From the NCBI GenBank assembly GCA_040880125.1, contig JBBDJB010000056.1, positions 124,001 through 188,000 on the forward strand: DNA of 64,000 nt. The letters are read 5' to 3'. The stretch is from JBBDJB01 sp040880125. Lineage in GTDB: Bacteria; Planctomycetota; Planctomycetia; Pirellulales; JBBDJB01. Positions 35,470 through 43,086 of this stretch are shown in pieces. The number at the start of each line of letters is the position of its first letter. Position 1 is the first letter of the stretch. The notes beneath the pieces are model-generated. The model worked only from the letters and a program-made list of their open reading frames with translations. It had not been told where the DNA came from and did not search any database. The translations under genes were made by a program, and so were the position numbers.

Positions 35470-36313
35470 CTCGGTTCTGTTTGGCCTCGCGGAGTAGAGA
35501 TTCAAGTTTGTCGCCGTCTTCGTGTTCCAGTGCCGCCCGCAGCTCGGCGATGTTTCGCTCGACGGTCCCCAGCGCCGCCAGCACGTTGTCGCGGTTCGCC
35601 AGGACGATTTGCCGCCAAAGCTGTGGGTCGCCGGCGGCCACGCGCGTCGTGTCCTTCCACCCGCTGGCGGCCAGAGCGAGATCGGACTTGAGAGTTGAAG
35701 CGGCCAGCACCGCAGCCACCAGGTGCGGCACATGGCTGGTGGCCGCGATCGCGCGATCGTGCTCGTCGGCCGACATGGTGACAACGCTCGCCCCCAGCGC
35801 GAGCCAGAAGCGCCGCAGCCGGTGCAAATCGACATCCGGCGTTTGTGCCGTCGGGGTCACCACGACCAGCCGTTCGTCGAAGAGGTCTCCGCGGGCCGCT
35901 TCCGGGCCGGAGTTATGATCGCCGGCCAACGGATGGCTGCCGAGATAGCGAACACCCGCGGGCCAGTTCTCCCGCTGGGCTGCCTCTTCCACGTCACGGA
36001 CAATCTGAACCTTCGTGCTGCCGGCGTCGGTAATCAACGTCTCCGGCTGACAGGCAGCCGCGGCAAGCGCGACGTGCCCGGCGACCAGATCAACGGGAGT
36101 GCAGACGATCACCAGTTCCGCCTGCCGAACTCCGTCGGCCAGTTCGGTCGTGACACGGTCAACCGCGCCGCGCTGTTTGGCAATCGCCAAGCTGGTCTCG
36201 CGCCGCCCGACGCCGACGATCTCGCGAGCCAGGCCCGCGCGTCGCACGGCCAGTCCGATCGATCCCCCGATCAGCCCGACTCCGACGATCGCCACTCGAT
36301 TCAGCGGTTTCAT
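35453..36313 (-). CDS. tyrA: Prephenate dehydrogenase
   Basis: 286 residues from ATG at 36313; a GTG seven codons earlier is open but less likely. The Rossmann loop VAIVGVGLIGGSIGLAVRRAG is at 7-27 (Gly11, Gly13, Gly16). Later conserved blocks are DAGSTKVQIV, FLGSHPLAGDHNSG-like (YLGSHPLAGDHNSGPEAA), and HDRAIAATSHVPHLVA with the catalytic-region histidines. The enzyme makes 4-hydroxyphenylpyruvate for tyrosine from prephenate with NAD+. It lacks a C-terminal ACT domain, so feedback control, if any, differs from ACT-containing forms. Its 3' end overlaps purL. Confidence 0.94.
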   Translation of the reverse strand: MKPLNRVAIVGVGLIGGSIGLAVRRAGLAREIVGVGRRETSLAIAKQRGAVDRVTTELADGVRQAELVIVCTPVDLVAGHVALAAAACQPETLITDAGSTKVQIVRDVEEAAQRENWPAGVRYLGSHPLAGDHNSGPEAARGDLFDERLVVVTPTAQTPDVDLHRLRRFWLALGASVVTMSADEHDRAIAATSHVPHLVAAVLAASTLKSDLALAASGWKDTTRVAAGDPQLWRQIVLANRDNVLAALGTVERNIAELRAALEHEDGDKLESLLREAKQNRDAVGS

Positions 36314-36348
36314 GCGTGCCAATAGACGGGACACCTAGGCAGGTCGTT

Positions 36349-36427
36349 GAAAAAAATGGGACTGGCTCCGAGCGAGTAAGGACTTTGCCCCGCAAAAACT
36401 CGCATCGCGAAGTGCCTGTCCCATTTT
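36349..36427. repeat. Palindromic REP-like repeat, family A
   Basis: GAAAAAAATGGGACTGGCTC at the left and GTGCCTGTCCCATTTT at the right form the same imperfect palindrome as at 17496 and 61274. It lies just upstream of tyrA. Confidence 0.85.
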
Positions 36428-36781
36428 GTATCTCCACGCGGCAAGTCGCTGCGGACGCGCTGGAAAACGTCGCATTGTAGCAAACGCGTGCTGGCTTGTA
36501 TGGGGGGCGCGTCAGCGGACCAAGGGAGGCCGAACGCCGCGAAGAAGCCATCGCCGGGAGCTGTCGACTTGGGGGCGGACAGCGCGGCCGCCAGACGGAC
36601 TGATGCGCTCGCGGAGCCGGAATTTCCGCGGGATTTTCCCTCCCTCCGAGGTTTTGCTCCAACCGGCGATCGATTGCGGCGTCAAATCTGCCCCTGCTGC
36701 TTGCTGTCGGCTGGGCGGCTATTTAGCCTAGGAAGCGTGGCTGGCTACTTTGATTCCCTACTTGCACATGAGGAAGCCGCG
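36428..36781. other. Divergent intergenic region upstream of a small secreted protein
   Basis: About 354 bases follow the family-A repeat. Open frames cross it, but none has a recognisable domain or codon pattern. The ribosome site GAGGAAG at 36770-36776 serves the next gene. No RNA gene or confident promoter was seen. Confidence 0.35.
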
Positions 36782-37210
36782 ATGAATCGCACACTCGGTA
36801 CCATGTTGCTCCTGGCCGCAGCGCTGGCGGTCGTCGGAGGAAGTTCGGCACAAGCGCAAGACCCCTGCTGTGGTGGTGCCTATTACGGCTACGGATTTGG
36901 CGTCAACCGCTTCTACCAGAGCAACCGCCAAATTCCGTACTTCGCCCTGCACCCTCCGGTGTATTACAGCTACCCGGTGCCGCGAACCTACGGCTATAGC
37001 CCGTTCGCGTATCCGCCCACTGTTATGACGCCGGAAGTCGAGCCCGAACCGCTGACCGTGGAGAACACGTTCCTTCCGCAGCCGGCTCAGCCGGAGGAAG
37101 AAGCGACGGACCGGTCGACCGAGTCGACGCGCAAGCCGGAGCCGCTGGTGGTCTTCAACCCGTACGTCGAATCTTCGGCACCGCTGGCCGAAGCGGCTGC
37201 CGCGCGGTAG
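36782..37210 (+). CDS. Small secreted tyrosine/proline-rich protein of unknown function
   Basis: 142 residues from ATG at 36782 with GAGGAAG upstream. The signal peptide is MNRTLGTMLLLAAALAVVGG with cleavage near AQA. The mature start DPCCGGAYYGYGFGVNRFYQ and the following YSYPVPRTYGYSPFAYPP are rich in Tyr, Pro and Gly, then an acidic Pro/Glu stretch ends in VFNPYVES. No known domain was recognised. Such proteins are common in planctomycete envelopes; a structural role is a guess. Confidence 0.7.
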   Translation: MNRTLGTMLLLAAALAVVGGSSAQAQDPCCGGAYYGYGFGVNRFYQSNRQIPYFALHPPVYYSYPVPRTYGYSPFAYPPTVMTPEVEPEPLTVENTFLPQPAQPEEEATDRSTESTRKPEPLVVFNPYVESSAPLAEAAAAR

Positions 37211-37555
37211 TTGCCGGCATCGCTGGCGCTCTCGCAACGGACACCAGACAAGGGCATGGATGCCCGAGCTGGCCGTGCTGGATATGCGCCGGGCCTGATA
37301 CGTCCTCCCGCGACGATCGGCCCGGTAGTGCTGGCACTTTTAAAATCGGCCTGGACAGGCTGTTCGAAATCGCTAAGTTACTCCGCCCAGTATCGAGTGG
37401 GATGCGCGGGGGCGGGATCTTCTCTTACCAACAAGCGATTTGTTCACCGCGATCGTGCGGCCGGCGAGCGGCCGGCCGACATCCGGTTCCAACGCGAGGC
37501 GTATCCGCGGATCGCCTTGCGGAGCCATGGATCGACGGTGGGAAGGAGTCTGCCG
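37211..37555. other. Intergenic region between two secreted-protein genes
   Basis: About 345 bases; an open frame crosses it but has no domain. A ribosome site GGAAGGAG is at 37540-37547. No repeat or RNA structure was recognised. Confidence 0.35.
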
Positions 37556-38662
37556 ATGACGCGGACGCCATGGATGCAGATCTGCCTGCTGGCGATGGCC
37601 GGTTGCCAGTCGCCGCAGTATGCGACCGATCCGTTCCTGGGCCGCCAGCGAGTGCCGCCGCCGTATACCGGCACCGTGCCACCCCCGGGCGCGGCGCAGC
37701 CGTATTACCAGGGGGCACCACCAGCAGGTCAAACACCCAACGTCATGCCCTCGCCCGGTCCGACCGGCGCCACGGTGCCCGGCGGGGCCTATGGCGTGCC
37801 GCAAAGCTCCGCGACGCATCCCAAGGCGGTGCAGCCGGGCGAGCACGAGTACATGGCCGGCGATACCGCGATCGCTCGGCGAACGCCGGTCATTCAGGCC
37901 GCCGATGGCGTGGTTCATCTGGATTCGCAAGTGCAGACTGCCTCGGCCGCTGACGCCGGGGACAATCGCTTCGCCGTGCGTCAGGCGTCCGGCACCGCCG
38001 ACGATCCACTGCAGGCCTCTCCCGATGAGAGCATCGCCAGCGCCGTGCCCAATCGCTTACAGTTGCCGTCGGGCAACCGGCGATTGCAAGACATCAGCCC
38101 GCACCAGGTGGCTCGCGCCACTGAGCCAGCCATCGAAATCATTGAGCCGAAGTATTCGGCCACTCCTGCCGATACCTTGATACGCCAGTTGTCCAACGAG
38201 ACTGACGCGCCTGCTGCGAGTCCGACACGACAGCCCCATGTGCAGCAGCCGACCGAGCCGGTGGAGATCACCGAACTAGCGCCGGTCCGACGTCAAGCAA
38301 CTGGTCCTGCGCGAGTCGAGGCTACCGCGGCACCCAGTAGCGCTCAGCAGGCGACCGAGCCGAGCACGCAGCGGATGATCGGGCGGTCCGAGCGGTATGG
38401 GTACACGACCGACTACACTCGGCTGCGGGGCCGTCTGGAACACCTCAAAAGCCGCGACCAGTGGAAGCTGCGTTATATCCCGGTCGACGGCGAAACCGAT
38501 GATTACGGCGGCAGCGTCATCATCGCCAATCCCGACGTACTGGAGTCCTTCGCACCGGGCGACTACGTGGAGGTGGACGGCCATCTGGCAAGCAACCGGA
38601 CGGACACTGTGTCGTTTGCGCCGCCTTACACGGTGCAGCGAGCCGCCCCGCTTTCGGAGTGA
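37556..38662 (+). CDS. Probable lipoprotein with a conserved C-terminal beta domain
   Basis: 368 residues from ATG at 37556 with GGAAGGAG nine bases upstream. The signal ends ICLLAMAGC, giving a lipobox with Cys17. Residues 25-280 are low complexity, rich in Pro, Gln, Ala and Thr, with repeats such as ATEPAIEIIEP and TEPVEITELAP. The last 80 residues (YTRLRGRLEHLKSRDQWKLR, YIPVDGETDDYGG and DYVEVDGHLASN) look like a small folded OB- or beta-rich domain. It is probably an envelope protein. It follows the tyrosine-rich protein in the same direction. Confidence 0.72.
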   Translation: MTRTPWMQICLLAMAGCQSPQYATDPFLGRQRVPPPYTGTVPPPGAAQPYYQGAPPAGQTPNVMPSPGPTGATVPGGAYGVPQSSATHPKAVQPGEHEYMAGDTAIARRTPVIQAADGVVHLDSQVQTASAADAGDNRFAVRQASGTADDPLQASPDESIASAVPNRLQLPSGNRRLQDISPHQVARATEPAIEIIEPKYSATPADTLIRQLSNETDAPAASPTRQPHVQQPTEPVEITELAPVRRQATGPARVEATAAPSSAQQATEPSTQRMIGRSERYGYTTDYTRLRGRLEHLKSRDQWKLRYIPVDGETDDYGGSVIIANPDVLESFAPGDYVEVDGHLASNRTDTVSFAPPYTVQRAAPLSE

Positions 38663-38958
38663 GAGCCTTCTGAACGCGCCGAAGAATGAAGTGGCCTCGC
38701 CGCCCGTGCCCTCGCGGTGGATTCTCCCATACCCGATGACTTCGCGCACCAGCGGTGGTAGGTGTCTGCACTATGCTTGCCGAGTTCCGCTACATCGAAT
38801 TGAAGGAATTGCTTAAGTTCTCCGCCTCGGGTGCTTGACAATTAATAGGCGGAGTATCTAATTCGCGCAAGTGGTACAGGTCGTCGTTGTAGGCGGCCGA
38901 GACGAGGGCGAAACCGGGAGCAGCTCGCCCCCTATTCGAAAACGCTCCAAAGGGGTAG
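38663..38958. other. Promoter region of the kamA operon
   Basis: About 296 bases. It holds the near-consensus promoter at 38835-38862 (see that entry), an untranslated leader of about 90 bases and the ribosome site AAAGGGG at 38949-38955. No terminator for the preceding gene was clearly seen. Confidence 0.5.
38835..38862 (+). promoter_or_regulatory. Near-consensus sigma-70 promoter upstream of kamA operon
   Basis: TTGACA at 38835-38840 is a perfect -35 box and TCTAAT at 38857-38862 matches five of six positions of TATAAT, with a 16-base spacer. It lies about 100 bases before kamA and is the only promoter of this quality noted in the window. Confidence 0.65.
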
Positions 38959-40338
38959 ATGATGAAAAGCAGCGGATCGGAGGACGCGTCGTACGCACAT
39001 TGCGACGACGACGAACCTCCCCAGCCATTAGTGCTCAATCGGTGGAGTGTTCCTCTTTCGCCTCTTTTGCCGCTTGTCGGCAGTAACGGAAACGGCCGAA
39101 CCGGCGGCCATCACCCGCCCGCCCCACCCTCCAACCCTCCGCGGCGTTCCACTTCCCGCCGCGGCACAACCCCCCAGACGCTCGCCTACCGGCGCGAGTT
39201 CTTTCCCGAGGCCACGGACCAGCAGTGGGACGACTGGCGGTGGCAATCACGGCACCGCATTCGGACGGCCGCCCAATTGGAGCGGATGCTCCACCTCTCG
39301 GAGGACGAGCGGCGGGCGATCCAGGACGGCGGCTCGATGCTCCCGCTGGGGATCACTCCCTACTACATGAGCTTGCTCGATCGCGACGACCCGAACCAAC
39401 CGCTGCGGAGAACGGTCGTTCCAGTCACGGCGGAGTTCGCCCGCACGGTCGGAGAAGCGGCCGATCCGCTGGGCGAGGACGGGCACAGTCCCACGCCGGG
39501 GCTCGTGCACCGCTATCCCGATCGCGTGCTGCTGTTGGCGCTCGACTTTTGCTCGACGTATTGCCGCTACTGCACGCGTTCGCGCGTGGTCGGCCACGGC
39601 GAGATTCAGCCCAACGAGGCCCGGCTGGAGGCGGCGCTGGACTACATCCGCCGCACGCCGGCGATCCGTGACGTGCTGATCTCCGGCGGCGATCCGTTGG
39701 CGCTCGGCGAAGACCGTCTGGAGTGGCTGCTCTCTCGGCTGCGGGCGATCCACCACGTCGAGTTCATTCGGCTGGGAACGAAGATGCCGGCGGTCTTGCC
39801 GCAGCGGATCACGCCGCAGCTTTGCCGCGTCCTGAAGAAGTTTCACCCCTTCTGGATGAGCATCCACTTTCTCCATCCAGACGAATGCACGCCCGAGGCG
39901 GCCAAGGCATGCGGTCGCCTGGCGGACGCCGGCATTCCCCTGGGATGCCAGACGGTGCTTCTAAAGGGTGTCAACGACGACGTGGAGACGATGAAGCAGC
40001 TCATGCACAAGCTGCTCATGATGCGGGTTCGCCCGTATTACTTGTACCAGTGCGATCCGATCCTGGGCTCAGCCCACTTTCGCACGCCGGTCTCCAAGGG
40101 CCTCGAGATCATCCAGGGTCTGCGGGGCCACACCACGGGCTACGGCGTGCCCACGCTTGTGATCGACGCCCCCGGCGGCGGCGGAAAGATTCCGCTCCAA
40201 CCGGACTACGTGGTGGGACGCGACGGCGATTGGCTCTTGCTCCGGAACTTCGAGGGTCACACCTACCGCTATCCCGACCCGATTGAGCCGGAGGCCGCAA
40301 CGGCAGCGGCCGTGGTCGCCGGCGCCAGCGAGCGCTAA
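38959..40338 (+). CDS. kamA: L-lysine 2,3-aminomutase (KamA/AblA family radical SAM)
   Basis: 459 residues from ATG at 38959 with AAAGGGG upstream. An extension of about 70 residues precedes the family core. The radical-SAM cluster is Cys198-x3-Cys202-x2-Cys205 in CSTYCRYC. The PLP lysine is Lys410 in DAPGGGGK. The two Asp residues that hold lysine in the Clostridium enzyme (Asp293 and Asp330) have counterparts Asp366 in YQCDP and Asp403 in DAPGGGG, 37 residues apart as in that enzyme. This favours a true lysine 2,3-aminomutase making L-beta-lysine rather than EpmB. It heads a six-gene operon, 3 bases before the next gene. Confidence 0.93.
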   Translation: MMKSSGSEDASYAHCDDDEPPQPLVLNRWSVPLSPLLPLVGSNGNGRTGGHHPPAPPSNPPRRSTSRRGTTPQTLAYRREFFPEATDQQWDDWRWQSRHRIRTAAQLERMLHLSEDERRAIQDGGSMLPLGITPYYMSLLDRDDPNQPLRRTVVPVTAEFARTVGEAADPLGEDGHSPTPGLVHRYPDRVLLLALDFCSTYCRYCTRSRVVGHGEIQPNEARLEAALDYIRRTPAIRDVLISGGDPLALGEDRLEWLLSRLRAIHHVEFIRLGTKMPAVLPQRITPQLCRVLKKFHPFWMSIHFLHPDECTPEAAKACGRLADAGIPLGCQTVLLKGVNDDVETMKQLMHKLLMMRVRPYYLYQCDPILGSAHFRTPVSKGLEIIQGLRGHTTGYGVPTLVIDAPGGGGKIPLQPDYVVGRDGDWLLLRNFEGHTYRYPDPIEPEAATAAAVVAGASER

Positions 40339-40341
40339 GCG

Positions 40342-40878
40342 ATGTCCAACGCCGAACCCTTGTGCGCCCGGTGTGCGCGCCACATGAAAACCTGCTGCCA
40401 GACTCGGGAGATCTACGTCACCCCGGGCGACGTGGAGCGGATCGCGGAGTATTCGGGACGCCGTCACATTTACGTCCACCGCGTTCCAGACGATCCCTCG
40501 TACCTTGATCAAGACGGTGATCCCGCCTGGCGGGATCACGTCTTTCGGGCGGACGGCACGCGCCGCGTCTTGAGGCGTCGGGCGGGCGGCGACTGCCAGT
40601 TCTTGGGCAGCGCCGGCTGCGTGCTGCCGACCGAGGTGCGTCCCCTGGTCTGCCGGATCTATCCGTACGACTACACGGAAGAGGGACTCCAAGACGAGCT
40701 GGCCGCCGGCTGTCCGCTGGAGCTGCTCCCGGCCGGACAGGGGCTGATCGAAGCGTTGGACATGCGGTGGAGGGATGCCGCCCGCTGGCACCGGCAGTTG
40801 TACGAAGAGATCCGTGAAGAAGGCCCTGCGCACCGGTTTGGCCGACCGCAACCAAGTGAACCAAGTAACACCGTTTGA
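40342..40878 (+). CDS. YkgJ-like cysteine-cluster protein
   Basis: 178 residues, starting 3 bases after kamA stops. The cysteine pattern is CARCARHMKTCC near the N-terminus, then GGDCQFLGSAGCVLP and RPLVCRIYPYDY, with a last Cys in AAGCPLE. This is the YkgJ/zinc-iron-chelating family pattern, for which metal or Fe-S binding is proposed but the biological role is not established. Its position inside this operon suggests a link to metal or cluster supply, or to an unknown step. No signal peptide is present. Confidence 0.85.
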   Translation: MSNAEPLCARCARHMKTCCQTREIYVTPGDVERIAEYSGRRHIYVHRVPDDPSYLDQDGDPAWRDHVFRADGTRRVLRRRAGGDCQFLGSAGCVLPTEVRPLVCRIYPYDYTEEGLQDELAAGCPLELLPAGQGLIEALDMRWRDAARWHRQLYEEIREEGPAHRFGRPQPSEPSNTV

Positions 40879-40897
40879 TGAGGTAATTCAGGACTCA

Positions 40898-41932
40898 ATG
40901 CGAATTGGACTGACATTTGATTTGCGCTCCGAATATCTGGCCGCCGGCTACAGCGAGCTGGAAACCGCAGAGTTCGACCGCGAGGAAACGATCGACGCGA
41001 TCGAAAGCGCGCTGCGCGAGCTGGGCCACACGACCGACCGGATCGGCAGCGCTCCGCGGCTCGTCGAGCGGCTAGCGGCCGGCGACCGTTGGGAACTGGT
41101 GTTCAACATTTGCGAAGGTCTGCGCGGCATCGCCCGAGAAGCGCAGGTTCCGGCCGTGCTGGACATCTACCAGATTCCCTATACGTTCTCGGATCCGCTG
41201 GTGATGGCGCTCTCATTGCACAAGGGGCTGACCAAGTCGGTCGTGCGCGACGCGGGCGTGCCGACGCCTCGCTTTGTCACGCTAGCCGCGGCAACCGATG
41301 CCGGCGCGGTGGATCTGGCCTTTCCGCTGTTCGTCAAGCCAGTCGCCGAAGGCACGGGCAAGGGCATCAGCCCTGCGTCGGTCATCTGGGATGAAGAGCA
41401 ACTCGCGCGAGAGACCGCCCGACTGATCGCCGAGCACGATCAGCCCGTGCTGGTGGAAGAGTACCTGCCGGGCCGCGAGTTCACTGTCGGCCTGGTCGGC
41501 ACCGGCGAGCGAAGTGAAGTCTTGGGAACGCTCGAGATCGTGCTGTGCTCCGGCGCCGAGCCGGACGTCTACTCGTACGTCAACAAGGAACGCTGCGAGG
41601 ACTTGGTCGAGTACCGGCTCGTTGAATCGGCGAAAGATGCGGAAGTTGCCCGGGCGGAAGCCTTGGCGCTGGCCGCCTGGCGGGCGCTGGACTGCCGCGA
41701 CGCCGGCCGGGTAGACCTTCGCTCGGATGCGAAGTGCCAACCTCAGTTCTTGGAAGTGAATCCGATCGCCGGGCTGCATCCGACGCACTCCGACCTGCCG
41801 ATGCTCTGCACCGCCCGTCGTGTAGAATACGTCGAATTGATCGACCGTATCGTGACTTCGGCGCGGGAACGGATCCGCCCGACACAGCGGCCGCACCTTT
41901 TTGAGGCGGCGACCGTGGGGGCAAAGCACTAA
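40898..41932 (+). CDS. ATP-grasp ligase, D-Ala-D-Ala ligase-like (first)
   Basis: 344 residues from ATG at 40898, 19 bases after the YkgJ-like gene. It starts MRIGLTFDLRSEYL. The ATP-grasp core follows: FPLFVKPVAEGTGKGIS, VLVEEYLPGREFTVGLVG and the metal-binding end RVDLRSDAKCQPQFLEVNPI and AGLHPTHSDLP. The family couples a carboxylate to an amine through an acyl phosphate. It is too divergent to name the substrates, and no cell-wall or ddl neighbours are near. In this operon it could ligate beta-lysine or a derivative, which is inference. Confidence 0.87.
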   Translation: MRIGLTFDLRSEYLAAGYSELETAEFDREETIDAIESALRELGHTTDRIGSAPRLVERLAAGDRWELVFNICEGLRGIAREAQVPAVLDIYQIPYTFSDPLVMALSLHKGLTKSVVRDAGVPTPRFVTLAAATDAGAVDLAFPLFVKPVAEGTGKGISPASVIWDEEQLARETARLIAEHDQPVLVEEYLPGREFTVGLVGTGERSEVLGTLEIVLCSGAEPDVYSYVNKERCEDLVEYRLVESAKDAEVARAEALALAAWRALDCRDAGRVDLRSDAKCQPQFLEVNPIAGLHPTHSDLPMLCTARRVEYVELIDRIVTSARERIRPTQRPHLFEAATVGAKH

Positions 41933-42010
41933 CTGCTCTGCGTGGATGTCTCTCTCGCGTTGTCGATCAGCGTCGCCTGTACTCACTCATCGCCCGGAAA
42001 ACTTCAGCGC

Positions 42011-43075
42011 ATGCGCGTCGCCGTCCTTTTTAATGAAGTGCCACCAGATGCCACCGCCGATGCGGCGGACGTGCAGGTGCAGGTGGAGGCAGTCGCGGCG
42101 GCGCTGGGACACTTGGGGCATGAGCCGATTCCGTGCGGCTGCACAATCGACCTGGCCGCGGCCCGTGCTGAGTTGGAACATATCCGCCCCGACCTGGTTT
42201 TCAACCTGGTCGAGTCGCTGGGCGGCACCGATCGGAACATGCACCTGGCGGCACAAATGTTGGAGACGCTTGGGTTGCCCTTTACCGGCTCGCCGGCCGA
42301 CGCCATCGGAGCCAGTTCCGATAAGGTCCGGGCCAAGCGGCTGCTGATCGAAACCGGTCTCGCCACGCCGCCCGCGGCTACGGCGGACGAAGTCTTGGGC
42401 GAACCGGCCTTTCCTGGTCGCTTCATTCTCAAGCCCATCTTTGAGCATGCATCACTGAGCATCGAAGATGACGCGGTTGTCGAGGCTGCCGATCTTGCCG
42501 GCTTGCGGTCGGCGCTGCGACGGCGAGAGCAATCGGTCGCGCGGCCGCTCTTTGCCGAGCAGTTCATTGCCGGACGCGAATTGAATGCCTCGCTGTTCGC
42601 CGACCATGGCAACCCGCGCGTGCTGCCGATCGCGGAGATCGACTTTTCCGGATTTCCGCCTGACAAGCCGCAGATCGTCGGCTACGCCGCCAAATGGCTG
42701 GACGACTCGTTCGAATACACGCAGACGCCGCGGCGGTTCGAATTCGCACCTTCCGATCAAAAGATGCTGCATCAAGTGTCTGCCCGGGCGATCGAGACTT
42801 GGCATCTTTTCAAGCTGCGGGGCTACGCCCGGGTCGACTTTCGCGTCGACCCGTCCGGCACTCCGTGGATCCTCGAGGCGAACGCCAACCCCTGCCTGTC
42901 GCAGGATGCCGGCTTTGCCGCCGCCGTCGAGCGGGCGGGCTGGACATTCGACGTGGCGATGGCCCGCATTGTTGAGGACGCGATGCAGTCGCCAGCGGCG
43001 GGTTGCAGCGTCCGGGGCTCGATCCTCCGACCGGCCGTCGAACCGGCTTTGTCCGCCACTGGCGAGCGGAAATAG
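42011..43075 (+). CDS. ATP-grasp ligase, D-Ala-D-Ala ligase-like (second)
   Basis: 354 residues from ATG at 42011; the frame is open 23 codons further upstream, but MRVAVLFNEVPPDA is a natural start. Family blocks are LVFNLVESLGG, FILKPIFEHASLSI, LFAEQFIAGRELNASLF and ARVDFRVDPSGTPWILEANA, then NPCLSQDAG. It differs clearly from the first ligase in the substrate regions, so the two probably act on different partners. It lies 78 bases after the first ligase and 11 bases before the GNAT-HDAC gene. Confidence 0.87.
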   Translation: MRVAVLFNEVPPDATADAADVQVQVEAVAAALGHLGHEPIPCGCTIDLAAARAELEHIRPDLVFNLVESLGGTDRNMHLAAQMLETLGLPFTGSPADAIGASSDKVRAKRLLIETGLATPPAATADEVLGEPAFPGRFILKPIFEHASLSIEDDAVVEAADLAGLRSALRRREQSVARPLFAEQFIAGRELNASLFADHGNPRVLPIAEIDFSGFPPDKPQIVGYAAKWLDDSFEYTQTPRRFEFAPSDQKMLHQVSARAIETWHLFKLRGYARVDFRVDPSGTPWILEANANPCLSQDAGFAAAVERAGWTFDVAMARIVEDAMQSPAAGCSVRGSILRPAVEPALSATGERK

Positions 43076-43086
43076 GGAGCCACCCG

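Noticed and set aside
35470..35835. Upstream extension of PurL by 122 residues
   Set aside because: The extension is Cys/Arg/Trp-rich shadow of tyrA; MLWEVDIYPR is a natural start overlapping tyrA by 17 bases.
36488..36781. 98-codon extension upstream of the tyrosine-rich secreted protein
   Set aside because: The extension lacks any domain and would bury the signal peptide; GAGGAAG sits before ATG 36782.
38626..38841. Minus-strand 71-codon frame before kamA
   Set aside because: No domain, no ribosome site, and it overlaps the strong promoter.
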